In this document: piece after piece, positions 9,229 through 17,545 of the stretch | How the letters are laid out: each line of letters starts with the position of its first letter | How positions within the stretch are numbered: position 1 is the stretch's first letter | Assembly (NCBI GenBank): GCA_937139415.1 | Contig: CAKZPS010000074.1 | Location: forward strand, 1 to 49,246 | Direction: 5' to 3' | Length of the DNA: 49,246 nucleotides | From: an uncultured bacterium | GTDB lineage: Bacteria; Atribacterota; Atribacteria; Atribacterales; Caldatribacteriaceae | Notes under the pieces: generated by a model | What the model saw: the letters and a program-made list of their open reading frames with translations, nothing else | Told to the model about the DNA's origin: nothing | The model's database searches: none | Program-made: the position numbers and the translations under genes

Positions 9229-10050
9229 TCAACCTTTTACCGCACCAAAGGTAAGGCCACGGATGATATACCGTTGCATAAACCACGACACAAGAAGCGT
9301 AGGAAGAATTGCAATCGCCGCTCCTGCTGCCATCGGGCCATACTGGACTTCAATGGAACCCCAAAACGATGAAATGAGAACCGTTACCGGGCGAGCCGCC
9401 ATGCGCGTGAAAAGAAAACTAAACAGGAATTCATTCCACGACCATACCAGACAAAAGACTGCAGTCACGGCAATTCCCGGGCGGACTAATGGCAAGACCA
9501 CTCTCCGAAAGATGTCAGCTCGACTGTATCCATCGATCATTGCTGCTTGTTCAAGCTCTTCGGGAATCTCTTTAAAAAATCCATACAAAAGGAAGGTCGC
9601 AAAAGAAACGTTAAAGTAAATATGCAAAAGAGTGAGACCGAAGCGGGTATCGAGAAGACCGAGGTTCCGATACATCACAAAAAACGGTATAGCCGCTACA
9701 ACCCCAGGAAACATACGCGTGGAAATGGTGTTAAAAAGGAGATGACCTTTCCCCGTATTCCAGCGAGCGAAACTATATGCTGCAAGAGAAGCGATAACCA
9801 AAACAACAACCGTGCTCGATACACTAATAATCACGGTATTTAAAAAATTATCCCAAAACGGGAATTCTCTGAAAAGACGATGAAAATTCTCCGTAGTGGG
9901 TTGAAAGAAAATCAGTTTTTTAGCCTCGGTGGCGAAAATGTCGTTCGGTGCCTTGAAGGCGGTAAGATATATCCAGGCCAGGGGAGCTACAATCACAAAG
10001 AGCACAAAAAACGTAATGATCCAAAAAAACACATTACCTACGCCATTCAT
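9229..10050 (-). CDS. CUT1 ABC transporter permease (MalG/GlpQ-like)
   Basis: An inner-membrane permease of about 273 residues with six predicted transmembrane segments. The cytoplasmic coupling (EAA) loop reads EELEQAAMIDGYSRADIFRRVVLPLVRPG (~170-198), as expected of the second permease of a carbohydrate uptake-1 system. The start at 10050 (MNGVGNVFFW) is preferred because purine-rich GGGGTGAAGGAG precedes it. A longer GTG-started form from 10083 would overlap the previous gene. It pairs with the upstream permease to form the channel. Confidence 0.88.
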   Translation of the reverse strand: MNGVGNVFFWIITFFVLFVIVAPLAWIYLTAFKAPNDIFATEAKKLIFFQPTTENFHRLFREFPFWDNFLNTVIISVSSTVVVLVIASLAAYSFARWNTGKGHLLFNTISTRMFPGVVAAIPFFVMYRNLGLLDTRFGLTLLHIYFNVSFATFLLYGFFKEIPEELEQAAMIDGYSRADIFRRVVLPLVRPGIAVTAVFCLVWSWNEFLFSFLFTRMAARPVTVLISSFWGSIEVQYGPMAAGAAIAILPTLLVSWFMQRYIIRGLTFGAVKG

Positions 10051-10066
10051 CTCTCCTTCACCCCTT

Positions 10067-10999
10067 TCAATGAGCTCCACCAAGAGCTTTCATGAGAATC
10101 TTAAACATAACGGCACAAACCGCAATCGTAAGAACTAACGAAAAAATGGCCATAGTTGACCCATAACCAATATCGAAATAAACGAAAGCGGTACGATACA
10201 CAATCCAATCTAAAAGTTCCGTTTGTACACCCCCCCGAGTGGTCCCGTAGAGGGGGTCAAAAAGACGAATAAGCCACATGGTGCGCAGAACCACAATAAT
10301 CATAATGAGAGGACTGAGCATTGGGAGAGTCAATCTCCGAAAAGTATACCACGGCGAAGCTCCATCCACCCGCGCCGCTTCAAAAACATCCTTGGGGAGA
10401 CTACGTAAGCCTGCTACCAATACAAAAGTAGCAAAAGGGAACCACTGCCAAATGGTGATAAAACAGATGGTGTACAAGGCTCGTTCTGGAGACCACCAGT
10501 ATACCTTATTAAGCCCAAGAGCTTGTAAAACTAAATTCACTGCTCCAAAATCATACTCAAACATAAAATTCCAAAGGAGCGAAAGAATGAGTGGAGCGAC
10601 CAGCAAAGGAAAAAGAGCAAGACCGCGAACCACGTTCTCTCCGGGAAAATTTCGACTCCAAAGTAACGCCAAACCGAGTCCAATCAAAAGTTCACAGGAA
10701 ACACAGATAACGAGAACCTTAAGAGTCCGATAAAGTGCCTCCAAAAAAGCTTTATCATTGAGGAGCTGGCGATAATTTTGCGCCCCAACGTAAATAGCCT
10801 CCCCCCTCATACCCCATTGATGAAAAGAATAATAGGCACAGTAAAGGAGTGGATAGAGCATGAAGATAGCCAAAACCACAAGAAGCGGAATAAGGAGTGT
10901 CCATTTAAAATATTTCTCGCTGGTAAGAATTTCCCAAACAGTGGATCTTCTCACCACTGCGAAATCTGTCCGGGTTTCCCAAGGCGTTTCTGCTTTCAT
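10067..10999 (-). CDS. CUT1 ABC transporter permease (MalF/GlpP-like)
   Basis: A permease of about 310 residues with six predicted membrane segments after a hydrophilic N-terminus. The EAA loop is KDVFEAARVDGASPWYTFRRLTLPMLSP (~205-232). The start at 10999 (MKAETPWE) is chosen because GTGGAGGG lies 6 nt upstream. A longer frame would run into the intercistronic hairpin. It is the first membrane subunit after the binding protein. Confidence 0.88.
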   Translation of the reverse strand: MKAETPWETRTDFAVVRRSTVWEILTSEKYFKWTLLIPLLVVLAIFMLYPLLYCAYYSFHQWGMRGEAIYVGAQNYRQLLNDKAFLEALYRTLKVLVICVSCELLIGLGLALLWSRNFPGENVVRGLALFPLLVAPLILSLLWNFMFEYDFGAVNLVLQALGLNKVYWWSPERALYTICFITIWQWFPFATFVLVAGLRSLPKDVFEAARVDGASPWYTFRRLTLPMLSPLIMIIVVLRTMWLIRLFDPLYGTTRGGVQTELLDWIVYRTAFVYFDIGYGSTMAIFSLVLTIAVCAVMFKILMKALGGAH

Positions 11000-11015
11000 T
11001 CTTTTCCCTCCACTT

Positions 11016-11046
11016 TTCTCGGGGTGGGCGCGATCCACCCCGAGAA
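11016..11046 (-). other. Intercistronic hairpin between binding protein and permease genes
   Basis: A 12-bp perfect stem (11016-11027 with 11035-11046) with a 7-nt loop, placed after the binding-protein stop and before the permease ribosome binding site. No U-run follows on the minus strand. Such structures typically protect the upstream message from 3' exonucleases and let the binding protein be made in excess over the membrane subunits. The second ABC operon in this window has an equivalent element. Confidence 0.75.
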
Positions 11047-11063
11047 GTATTTAGAATCAACCG

Positions 11064-12515
11064 TCACTCTTCTCTGATTGGAACGGTGTCAAATTTCGAA
11101 GTCAGTTCAATGGTTTTATCCACGAGTTCCCGAATACACTCATCAATGGTGCTCGCATCCGCCATGGGCTTGTGAAGAACGTTCATCTGCATCTCGTAGA
11201 CTTTGCCACCGGCTTTGGTGTTGAAGTACCAGTAATTATCTACATAAGGCGCCTGTGCTTTCCAGATATCTACGAGATAACTACAGGTGAGACCCAAGGG
11301 GTACTCGGTTTCGGCAGAGTGGAATTCCGGATCAAGGAGAAGGTCCATGCGGGCAGAGAATTGACCACCCTCTTTCATGAGAACCTTTTGACAGTCATAA
11401 GAAGCAATGTATCGCACAAGCCAGTAAGCGGCTTCGGGGTTTTTGCTTGCCTTAGCTACACCAAGCGACCATGCACCGGTGTAAGGTTGTCCACCGATGG
11501 TTGGGTAAATACCCAAGCGTCCATCAGGAACTTTTTCTTTGAGGAGATCGGCAGTCCAGGTGAAAAGACTGGCAAACTGATGTGGTTGTATGATGGCAAA
11601 ACCCTCTCCTTGTTGAGCACAAGCAAAGTCGAAGTTAGCAGTAAGACAACCGGCAGGAGCAAATTTGAGAAGGTCTTTATACTGAGTAAGGGCTTGCTTC
11701 AAAGCATCTTTGTCCTTCCCAGTGATCACAAACTCCTTAATGGTTCCATCAGGATTCTTCACCACCGTTGCGTAATCTCCACCCATACCCCATATCCAGC
11801 AGCTGATTTCATCGTTAATCTGATAGGCACCAGCCATCATAGCTACACCATACAAATCGTGATCAAGGGGTTGTCCTTTGAGTGCATCTCCTTTTTTACG
11901 GGTAAAGAACTCCGCTTGGTCGTAAAGCTCTTTGTAACTCGTAGGTGGCTTTAAATCGTAACCATATTTTGCTTTAAATGCTGCTTGTTCGGTTGGATCA
12001 TCGTACACGTCTTGGCGAAGGAACATACCCATATGATAGGTGTAGAAGGGCAATACCATCTGTTTCCCATAAGCTTGACCACATCGCAAAAGTACCGGAG
12101 AGATATTTTGTATATCCTCCTGAAAACCTTCGACTCCCTTTGGATCGTACTGAGCAGCAAGTTCTTCAAGGCTCCAAAGATAATCCGACCATTCGCATGT
12201 CCATGAAGTTTCAACGTAAACTACATCGTAGTACCCAGTTCCGGCCATGAGCTCTACATTCTCCTTAGAATAGACCACTGGTGAGGCCACTCGTTCAATA
12301 TTTACCTTAACCCCAGTTGCTGTTTCAAACTGCTTGATATACTCTATGACTTTGTCCCATGCCGCACCTGTTTCTACTATCATATTAATGGCTTTTTTGT
12401 TTTTAATCTCGGGGATGTCCTTTAAGCCAAACTTTTCCTGGGCCAGGACCATACAAGCAAAACCCAAAACTAAGATTGCCACCATTCCTATACTGACCCA
12501 CGCACGATACTTCAC
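11064..12515 (-). CDS. CUT1 extracellular sugar/polyol-binding protein
   Basis: A secreted solute-binding protein of 483 residues. Residues ~1-26 form a signal peptide (KYRAWVSIGMVAILVLGFACMVLAQ) with likely signal peptidase I cleavage after VLA. The body has the family-1 binding-protein character: GVKVNIERVASPV near 69, GTGYYDVVYVETSW near 91, and AWSLGVAKASKNPEAAYWLVRYI near 355. GTG is taken as the start because AAAGGAGG lies 9 nt upstream. It delivers the substrate to the two permeases encoded downstream. Ligand unknown. The DUF2160-like protein and paired ATPases favour a polyol or small sugar. Confidence 0.88.
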   Translation of the reverse strand: MKYRAWVSIGMVAILVLGFACMVLAQEKFGLKDIPEIKNKKAINMIVETGAAWDKVIEYIKQFETATGVKVNIERVASPVVYSKENVELMAGTGYYDVVYVETSWTCEWSDYLWSLEELAAQYDPKGVEGFQEDIQNISPVLLRCGQAYGKQMVLPFYTYHMGMFLRQDVYDDPTEQAAFKAKYGYDLKPPTSYKELYDQAEFFTRKKGDALKGQPLDHDLYGVAMMAGAYQINDEISCWIWGMGGDYATVVKNPDGTIKEFVITGKDKDALKQALTQYKDLLKFAPAGCLTANFDFACAQQGEGFAIIQPHQFASLFTWTADLLKEKVPDGRLGIYPTIGGQPYTGAWSLGVAKASKNPEAAYWLVRYIASYDCQKVLMKEGGQFSARMDLLLDPEFHSAETEYPLGLTCSYLVDIWKAQAPYVDNYWYFNTKAGGKVYEMQMNVLHKPMADASTIDECIRELVDKTIELTSKFDTVPIREE

Positions 12516-12561
12516 CTTTCATTTCCTCCTTTCTCTCCCAAAAGGCATTCACGTCTCATAC

Positions 12562-13557
12562 TCAATGATTCCCACTTCTGTGCTCCCATTCCAAAATGTT
12601 CCTCCCTCTATCACCTCCCTTTTCTATCGTTTGAAGTATTTTCGTCACAATTGAGGAAGCATCAAGACCGTGTTTCTGCAAGAGATAATCTCTTTTCCCC
12701 GAAGAACCAAAGTTTCCAGAAACAGCACACTTCACAAAACCAGGAATACAACCTACCTCGTGAAAAGCCAAAAGAAGGTTATCACCCAACCCTCCCTTCC
12801 CAGAATGTTCCTCAATGGTCACTACAACTTTCACCCGACGGGCAATTTTAGCTACAAATTCCAAAGAAATGGGCTTAACAAAGCGAGCATTGAAAAGAAA
12901 GGCCTGGTATCCCCGTTTTTCCAAACCATTTACCACTTCTGCACCCACCTTTGCGAGTTGCCCCAGAGTCACTACGACGATATCGGCTCCCGTAAACGCA
13001 TCCCCCGAAAGGGGCTCAAAACATCCCACCTCTACCGGTTGACGGTGTTCCGAAAAATTCTCTTCCCCTTCTCGAGCCCCGAAACGCACATAAACAGGAC
13101 CATGAATCTCCCCAAAAAGAACCCGGCCCAAGAGCAAGGTATCCTGCCAATCACAAGGCTCACAGACAATGAGATTATCCAAGGAAGAGAGAATGGCTAT
13201 ATCTTCGAAAGCTTGATGGGTAAATCCCGCATACTGGGCAGCAAAACCCACATCGGTACCACAAATTTTCACATTGAGAGACCATCGACAAATGTCGGTA
13301 CGAATCTGTTCCAAGGCTCTCATAGTGAGAAAAGTAGCATAACCCGAGATGACGGGAATAAAACCTTGGAGCGCCAACCCTGCACTGACTCCCATTCCCG
13401 TCTGTTCACAGATACCACATTCGATAACCCTTTGAGGGTATGTATCCTTCACCTTCTTAAAACGGGAAGCCGAGTCCACCGAAACACAAACGATTTCCTT
13501 CCCCTCTTCGATAAGCTCTACAAGCACTTCTTGGAGTGCGCTTCTCCGGTCTTTCAT
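12562..13557 (-). CDS. Transketolase, C-terminal (pyrimidine-binding) subunit
   Basis: A 331-residue protein equivalent to the second half of transketolase. The Glu that activates thiamine diphosphate lies in ECGICEQTGMGVSAGLALQG (~46), followed by the aromatic-rich pyrimidine domain and the C-terminal transketolase domain (VVTIEEHSGKGGLGDNLL near 247). It overlaps the N-terminal subunit gene by 4 nt, so the two chains are coupled in translation. Split transketolases of this kind are common in thermophiles and in catabolic clusters, for example in D-apiose degradation. Confidence 0.9.
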   Translation of the reverse strand: MKDRRSALQEVLVELIEEGKEIVCVSVDSASRFKKVKDTYPQRVIECGICEQTGMGVSAGLALQGFIPVISGYATFLTMRALEQIRTDICRWSLNVKICGTDVGFAAQYAGFTHQAFEDIAILSSLDNLIVCEPCDWQDTLLLGRVLFGEIHGPVYVRFGAREGEENFSEHRQPVEVGCFEPLSGDAFTGADIVVVTLGQLAKVGAEVVNGLEKRGYQAFLFNARFVKPISLEFVAKIARRVKVVVTIEEHSGKGGLGDNLLLAFHEVGCIPGFVKCAVSGNFGSSGKRDYLLQKHGLDASSIVTKILQTIEKGGDRGRNILEWEHRSGNH

Positions 13558-14396
13558 TGTCTCAACCCCGCTTCTCCGTAAAGAGCAGCACCGAGGTATT
13601 TCTCAGCGATCTTTTGAGGAATGCCACAATAGTGTGACTCCACCTTATTCTCTATTTCTTCAATCCCTTTTCCCTTCACTGTGTGAGCAATCACCGCAAG
13701 TGGTATACGATCATTACGTATCTTTGCTTGAGAAAGGGCATCCCAAACCATCCTCAGATTATGACCATTCACTTCCTGCACATTCCAGCGAAAAGCGATG
13801 AACTTCTCCTGAAGAGGGTCAAGAGGATGCATATCCTCGGTATATCCTGAAAGCTGTAAACCGTTTCGATCGATAATGAGGGTAAGATTATCGAGTTTAT
13901 ACCGCACGGCAAGGGGGAGACATTCCCAGTTCGTCCCTTCGTTGAGCTCTCCATCTCCAATCAGGACAAAAACATGAAAGGGCTTTTTTTGCATGGAAAA
14001 GGCCAAAGCAAAACCGATACCTAAAGCCAGGCCATGACCTAAAGAACCCGTCGCTGCATCAATTCCTGGAATTCCCAGTTCCGGATGAATGCCCAATGGA
14101 GTTTCCTTTTCCCATCCATACTCCCAGAAAAGTTCTTCCCCAAGATACCCCTTTTCTGCCAAGGTGGCATAGAGAGCTAAGCCTGCATGACCTTTCGAAA
14201 GAACGAATTGATCTCGTGTTCGAGAAGAAAGATTTTCACCATCAATTCCCAGAATTCCGTTGAAAAGGCAAGTCAAAATTTCAACAATGGAGAGAGAGCC
14301 CCCTATATGACTCACCCCTGCTCGAAGAGTAGCTTTGATAATCCTTTTTCGTACCAAAGAAGCAAATTCCATGAGATATTTTTCGTCGCAGATCAT
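13554..14396 (-). CDS. Transketolase, N-terminal (thiamine-diphosphate-binding) subunit
   Basis: A 280-residue protein equivalent to the first half of transketolase. It has the diphosphate/Mg-binding motif GDGELNEGTNWE (~144-155), preceded by GSLGHGLALGIGFA (~116) and KGHAGLALYATLAEKG (~68). With its partner it would transfer two-carbon ketol units between sugar phosphates. The stop of the transaldolase-like gene is only a few bases upstream, so all three are co-expressed. Together they can interconvert pentose and hexose phosphates made from the transported sugar. Confidence 0.9.
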   Translation of the reverse strand: MICDEKYLMEFASLVRKRIIKATLRAGVSHIGGSLSIVEILTCLFNGILGIDGENLSSRTRDQFVLSKGHAGLALYATLAEKGYLGEELFWEYGWEKETPLGIHPELGIPGIDAATGSLGHGLALGIGFALAFSMQKKPFHVFVLIGDGELNEGTNWECLPLAVRYKLDNLTLIIDRNGLQLSGYTEDMHPLDPLQEKFIAFRWNVQEVNGHNLRMVWDALSQAKIRNDRIPLAVIAHTVKGKGIEEIENKVESHYCGIPQKIAEKYLGAALYGEAGLRQ

Positions 14397-14402
14397 AGAA
14401 TC

Positions 14403-15569
14403 TCACGAAAAGAATTTTTCAATCTTGGTCATGGCTTCGGAAAATTCCTGTAAGTTATGCTTTTGTGCACCGGAATCCTCAATCTCATCCATAGAGAAAC
14501 CATCTGCCACGAGACTTTTTTGGGCAAAATTGACTTCAGCGAGTTTCTGCAGAACAGACGTCGGCGCTTCGAAGGGCGCTCGCACACGTTCCTCTCGAAG
14601 AAACGTGACACCCCATTCGATGGCCTCAGGATTCATAGTAATAACTACCGGGAGTTTGGCAATTTCTTCAAGATGGAGATATCCACCGCCAGGTCCTTTC
14701 CGAGTAGAACACACCAAAACTTTGGTAGGAGACTTTAATTTTTTCACTTCTTCCGTAGCCTTGTGAGCCATGAGTACACCAAACCACCGCAGGTCTTCCT
14801 CTTCCAAAACGATATTCTTTCTTTTCGCTTCTTCTTCAAGCTCTGGAGAGGCTTCCCAACGACCGATCATCATGGTAATGACCGATCTCCACCCACTGTA
14901 ATCTACGCCTCGCACTCTCCCCTTCTCGAAACCTCTCTGCACCGCTCGAGCCACTTCTACAACTTGAGGCACACAGAAACAAGAAGTGGCATTGGTGGAT
15001 ACTCCGAGACTGGTAAGTTCTTCAATGACCAGAAGCCCAGACTTTGTGGCAGGTATCTTTATCATCATATTCGGGTTGATGCGAGAGAGTTTCAAAGCCT
15101 CGAAAAGCATCCGCTCTGTGTTCTTACTATGACGAGGGTCCACTTGAGCACAAACGAAACCAAATTGCCTCCCTCTTCGGTAAAAATTAGAAAGGAATTT
15201 ATCCGAACCAATTTTCCCTACCATCCAATAAAAATCAAACCAGGCGTGATTTTCGCTTGAGGCAGTATAAAATGTTGCACCGAGTTCCTTTACTCTCTCC
15301 ACAACTTGAGGATAAGAATTCAGGAGTTTCCACACGAGTGGTGGATTGGTGGTTACGCCGTCAAAGAAGAAGAATCCCCCCTCATTGTGTGACATCCATT
15401 TTCTCAGGATAATTAAGTCCTTTTCTTCTGCCCCTTTCTCTTTTAGCTGAGCAAGAAAAATCCGATAAAAACTCGGGTGAGAATCCCACCAAATTTCAAG
15501 TTCTGGATTACGAGCCTTGAGGTCTTCGAGAAGCCGGGGGTTGATCTTCATGGTATTTGAGGAATTCAT
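14403..15569 (-). CDS. Transaldolase-like protein, long form
   Basis: A Schiff-base aldolase-fold protein of about 388 residues. It has the transaldolase beta-strand motif FDGVTTNPPLV (~73) and the lysine in MMIKIPATKSGLLVIEEL (~172), then STNATSCFCVPQVVEVA (~196). It is longer than the classic 220- or 315-residue transaldolases, with an N-terminal region starting near MNSSNTMKINPRLL and an extended C-terminus. The start is fixed by GGGAGG 7 nt upstream. It is the first gene of the operon and is followed by the split transketolase. Its exact donor and acceptor are unknown. Confidence 0.82.
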   Translation of the reverse strand: MNSSNTMKINPRLLEDLKARNPELEIWWDSHPSFYRIFLAQLKEKGAEEKDLIILRKWMSHNEGGFFFFDGVTTNPPLVWKLLNSYPQVVERVKELGATFYTASSENHAWFDFYWMVGKIGSDKFLSNFYRRGRQFGFVCAQVDPRHSKNTERMLFEALKLSRINPNMMIKIPATKSGLLVIEELTSLGVSTNATSCFCVPQVVEVARAVQRGFEKGRVRGVDYSGWRSVITMMIGRWEASPELEEEAKRKNIVLEEEDLRWFGVLMAHKATEEVKKLKSPTKVLVCSTRKGPGGGYLHLEEIAKLPVVITMNPEAIEWGVTFLREERVRAPFEAPTSVLQKLAEVNFAQKSLVADGFSMDEIEDSGAQKHNLQEFSEAMTKIEKFFS

Positions 15570-15586
15570 TGGGAAACCTCCCATTA

Positions 15587-15649
15587 TGTTAAAATTAACA
15601 TGAAATTTATATCAGCTTCCATTATATAATGGACCCTCTTTCTTGTCAA
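15587..15649 (-). promoter_or_regulatory. Sigma-A promoter with palindromic operators for the sugar operon
   Basis: On the minus strand TTGACA (15649-15644) and TATAAT (15626-15621) are separated by 17 bp, a consensus promoter. A perfect 14-bp palindrome CCATTATATAATGG (15619-15632) overlaps the -10 box. A second site, TGTTAA-AA-TTAACA (15587-15600), lies in the leader before the ribosome binding site. Either could be the operator for the SorC-type regulator at the end of the operon (inference). No other convincing promoter was seen inside the ~15-kb gene set. Confidence 0.82.
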
Positions 15650-16162
15650 TTATTTCTTCAACTCTCGCGATCTCTATCCTGAAAGCTCCTCGAAATCGTA
15701 CCTTGTAAAACTTTCTCTCTTGGGAGAGCGAATACCAACATCCCCCCATATCTACAAAGAAATGCACGGTCTTTCATCTCGAAAAGACTTCTTAAAAGGT
15801 TGATGAGGAAAAGCATCGGTCACTTCTCATCACTATCCAGGTTTTGGTCAGATAGGCGCGAAGGAAACAAGATAAAACGACGAGGTAAGGTGGTGTAATT
15901 GGAGGCGAGTGCGAAAGAGAGGTAAAGGATTGAAGACCCTCACTATAATACTCGCTTAGGAACAAACTCTATCCAAAAAGAACGTGTGAGAAGCGTATGA
16001 CTCCCAAGGAATGAAAATGATTCTTTCCCAATGGAACCGTGTTTGGAGATGGTCTCATGCTATTTGATTACCAGCGTGATCCCCATTATTTACCCACCAT
16101 GACCCTCAAGCGTTTTCCATGGAGCGGAGAGCATCTCTCCAAAAACCTATTTTTCTCCTCCA
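15650..16162. other. Intergenic region between the two sugar operons
   Basis: About 510 bp without a credible gene on either strand. It lies upstream of the transaldolase-like operon promoter and downstream of the GH1 gene. A small hairpin (GGAGAG / CTCTCC around 16126-16140) follows the GH1 stop, but it lacks a U-run on the minus strand, so a terminator is not proven. I see no repeat or RNA gene. Confidence 0.5.
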
Positions 16163-17509
16163 TTAAGTCATAATGGTTTTTTTTCGGGTACAGAATTCTC
16201 TATACCAGAAAAAGCTCTCCTTAGGAATGCGGCGGAGTGTATGGTAATCAACGTATGCCAAACCAAAGCGCTTGGAGAAACCGGCGTTCCATTCGAAATT
16301 GTCCATAATGCTCCAAACGAAATATCCCCGCACCGGATATCCTTGTTCCATGGCTTGCGTGAGCTCTCGAAGATGTTGACTCAGATAGACAATCCTCTTT
16401 GCGTCTCTTATCCTTCCATCGTCCTCAAGTACATCAGGGTAAGCGAATCCGTTTTCGGTAATATAAATGGCAAAAGGTGCATAATCTTGGGTTAGACGCA
16501 CGATAAGCTCTCGCAACCCCTCAGGGTAAACCTCCCATCCGGTATCACTGTATTCCCTATTGGACAAACGTACTCCCTCACTCTCCAGAAGAGATTGTGA
16601 CCCTCTCTTTATAATATGACGGGTATAGTAGTTAATGCCCAGAAAATCGATGGGTTGGGAAATCAAGCGGCTTTCTTCTTCTTGGAGAGGAAGAACGGCA
16701 AATCCTTTCTGTGCATACCAATCGAGCATATCCTGTGGGAACTGACCCCGAAAGAGAGGGTCTAAAAACCAACGATTGAGATACCCATCGAAGCGGTAGG
16801 CAGCTTCCCGATCCTCTTGATCATGGGAGAAAGGGTGAATCGGAGAGAGATTCAAGGCAATACCAATCGGTGTTTTCAGGTTTTCCCCTCGGAAAATTTT
16901 GACCGCGTGACCGTGGGAAAGGAGGAGATGGCGCGAAACACAAAGGGCGGTGGCAAAATCTCTCTCCCCCGGGGGGTGCCTTCCTTCATAGTGTCCTACA
17001 AAAGCAACTACCCAAGGTTCGTTATGGGTAATCCACAAATCCACGTCTTGCCCAAAACGGGAAAAGACAAGATGAGCGTACTCTTGAAAGGCGAAGACAC
17101 TTTCAGGATTTTTCCACCCACCTGTGTCCTGAAGCGCCTGGGGTAAATCCCAATGGTAGAGAGTTACCACCGCGTGGATGTGGTTTTCCTTCAATTTGTC
17201 AAGAAGACGCCGATAGAAGTCAACACCCTTTTCGTTCACTTTCCCTCTCCCCTGAGGGAGCACCCGAGGCCAAGAAATGGAAAAGCGATAAGCATTCACT
17301 CCCAATTCTTTGAGGAGTGCTACATCTTCCTCCATACGATGATAGTGGTCACAAGCAATGTCGCCGGTAGTCCCATCGGCAACATTGCCCGGGGTATGGA
17401 CAAATCGATCCCAGATACTCTCATCTTTTCCATCTTCATTCCACGCACCCTCAATTTGATACGCAGCCGTAGCCACGCCCCACAAGAATTCCTCTCTCTT
17501 GGAGTACAT
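16163..17509 (-). CDS. GH1 beta-glucosidase/beta-glycosidase
   Basis: A cytoplasmic family-1 glycoside hydrolase of 448 residues, the normal length, with no signal peptide. It begins with FLWGVATAAYQIEGAWNEDGK. The acid/base Glu is in WITHNEPWVV (~160-168) and the nucleophile Glu in YITENGFAY (~350). It would release glucose (or galactose/fucose) from imported beta-linked di- and oligosaccharides. It is the last gene of the operon that starts at the dpp-like transporter and lies about 35 nt behind the LacI regulator. Confidence 0.93.
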   Translation of the reverse strand: MYSKREEFLWGVATAAYQIEGAWNEDGKDESIWDRFVHTPGNVADGTTGDIACDHYHRMEEDVALLKELGVNAYRFSISWPRVLPQGRGKVNEKGVDFYRRLLDKLKENHIHAVVTLYHWDLPQALQDTGGWKNPESVFAFQEYAHLVFSRFGQDVDLWITHNEPWVVAFVGHYEGRHPPGERDFATALCVSRHLLLSHGHAVKIFRGENLKTPIGIALNLSPIHPFSHDQEDREAAYRFDGYLNRWFLDPLFRGQFPQDMLDWYAQKGFAVLPLQEEESRLISQPIDFLGINYYTRHIIKRGSQSLLESEGVRLSNREYSDTGWEVYPEGLRELIVRLTQDYAPFAIYITENGFAYPDVLEDDGRIRDAKRIVYLSQHLRELTQAMEQGYPVRGYFVWSIMDNFEWNAGFSKRFGLAYVDYHTLRRIPKESFFWYREFCTRKKTIMT

Positions 17510-17545
17510 CGCTTTTTCCCCCTTCAGAAAGTCATCCTTATCTCC

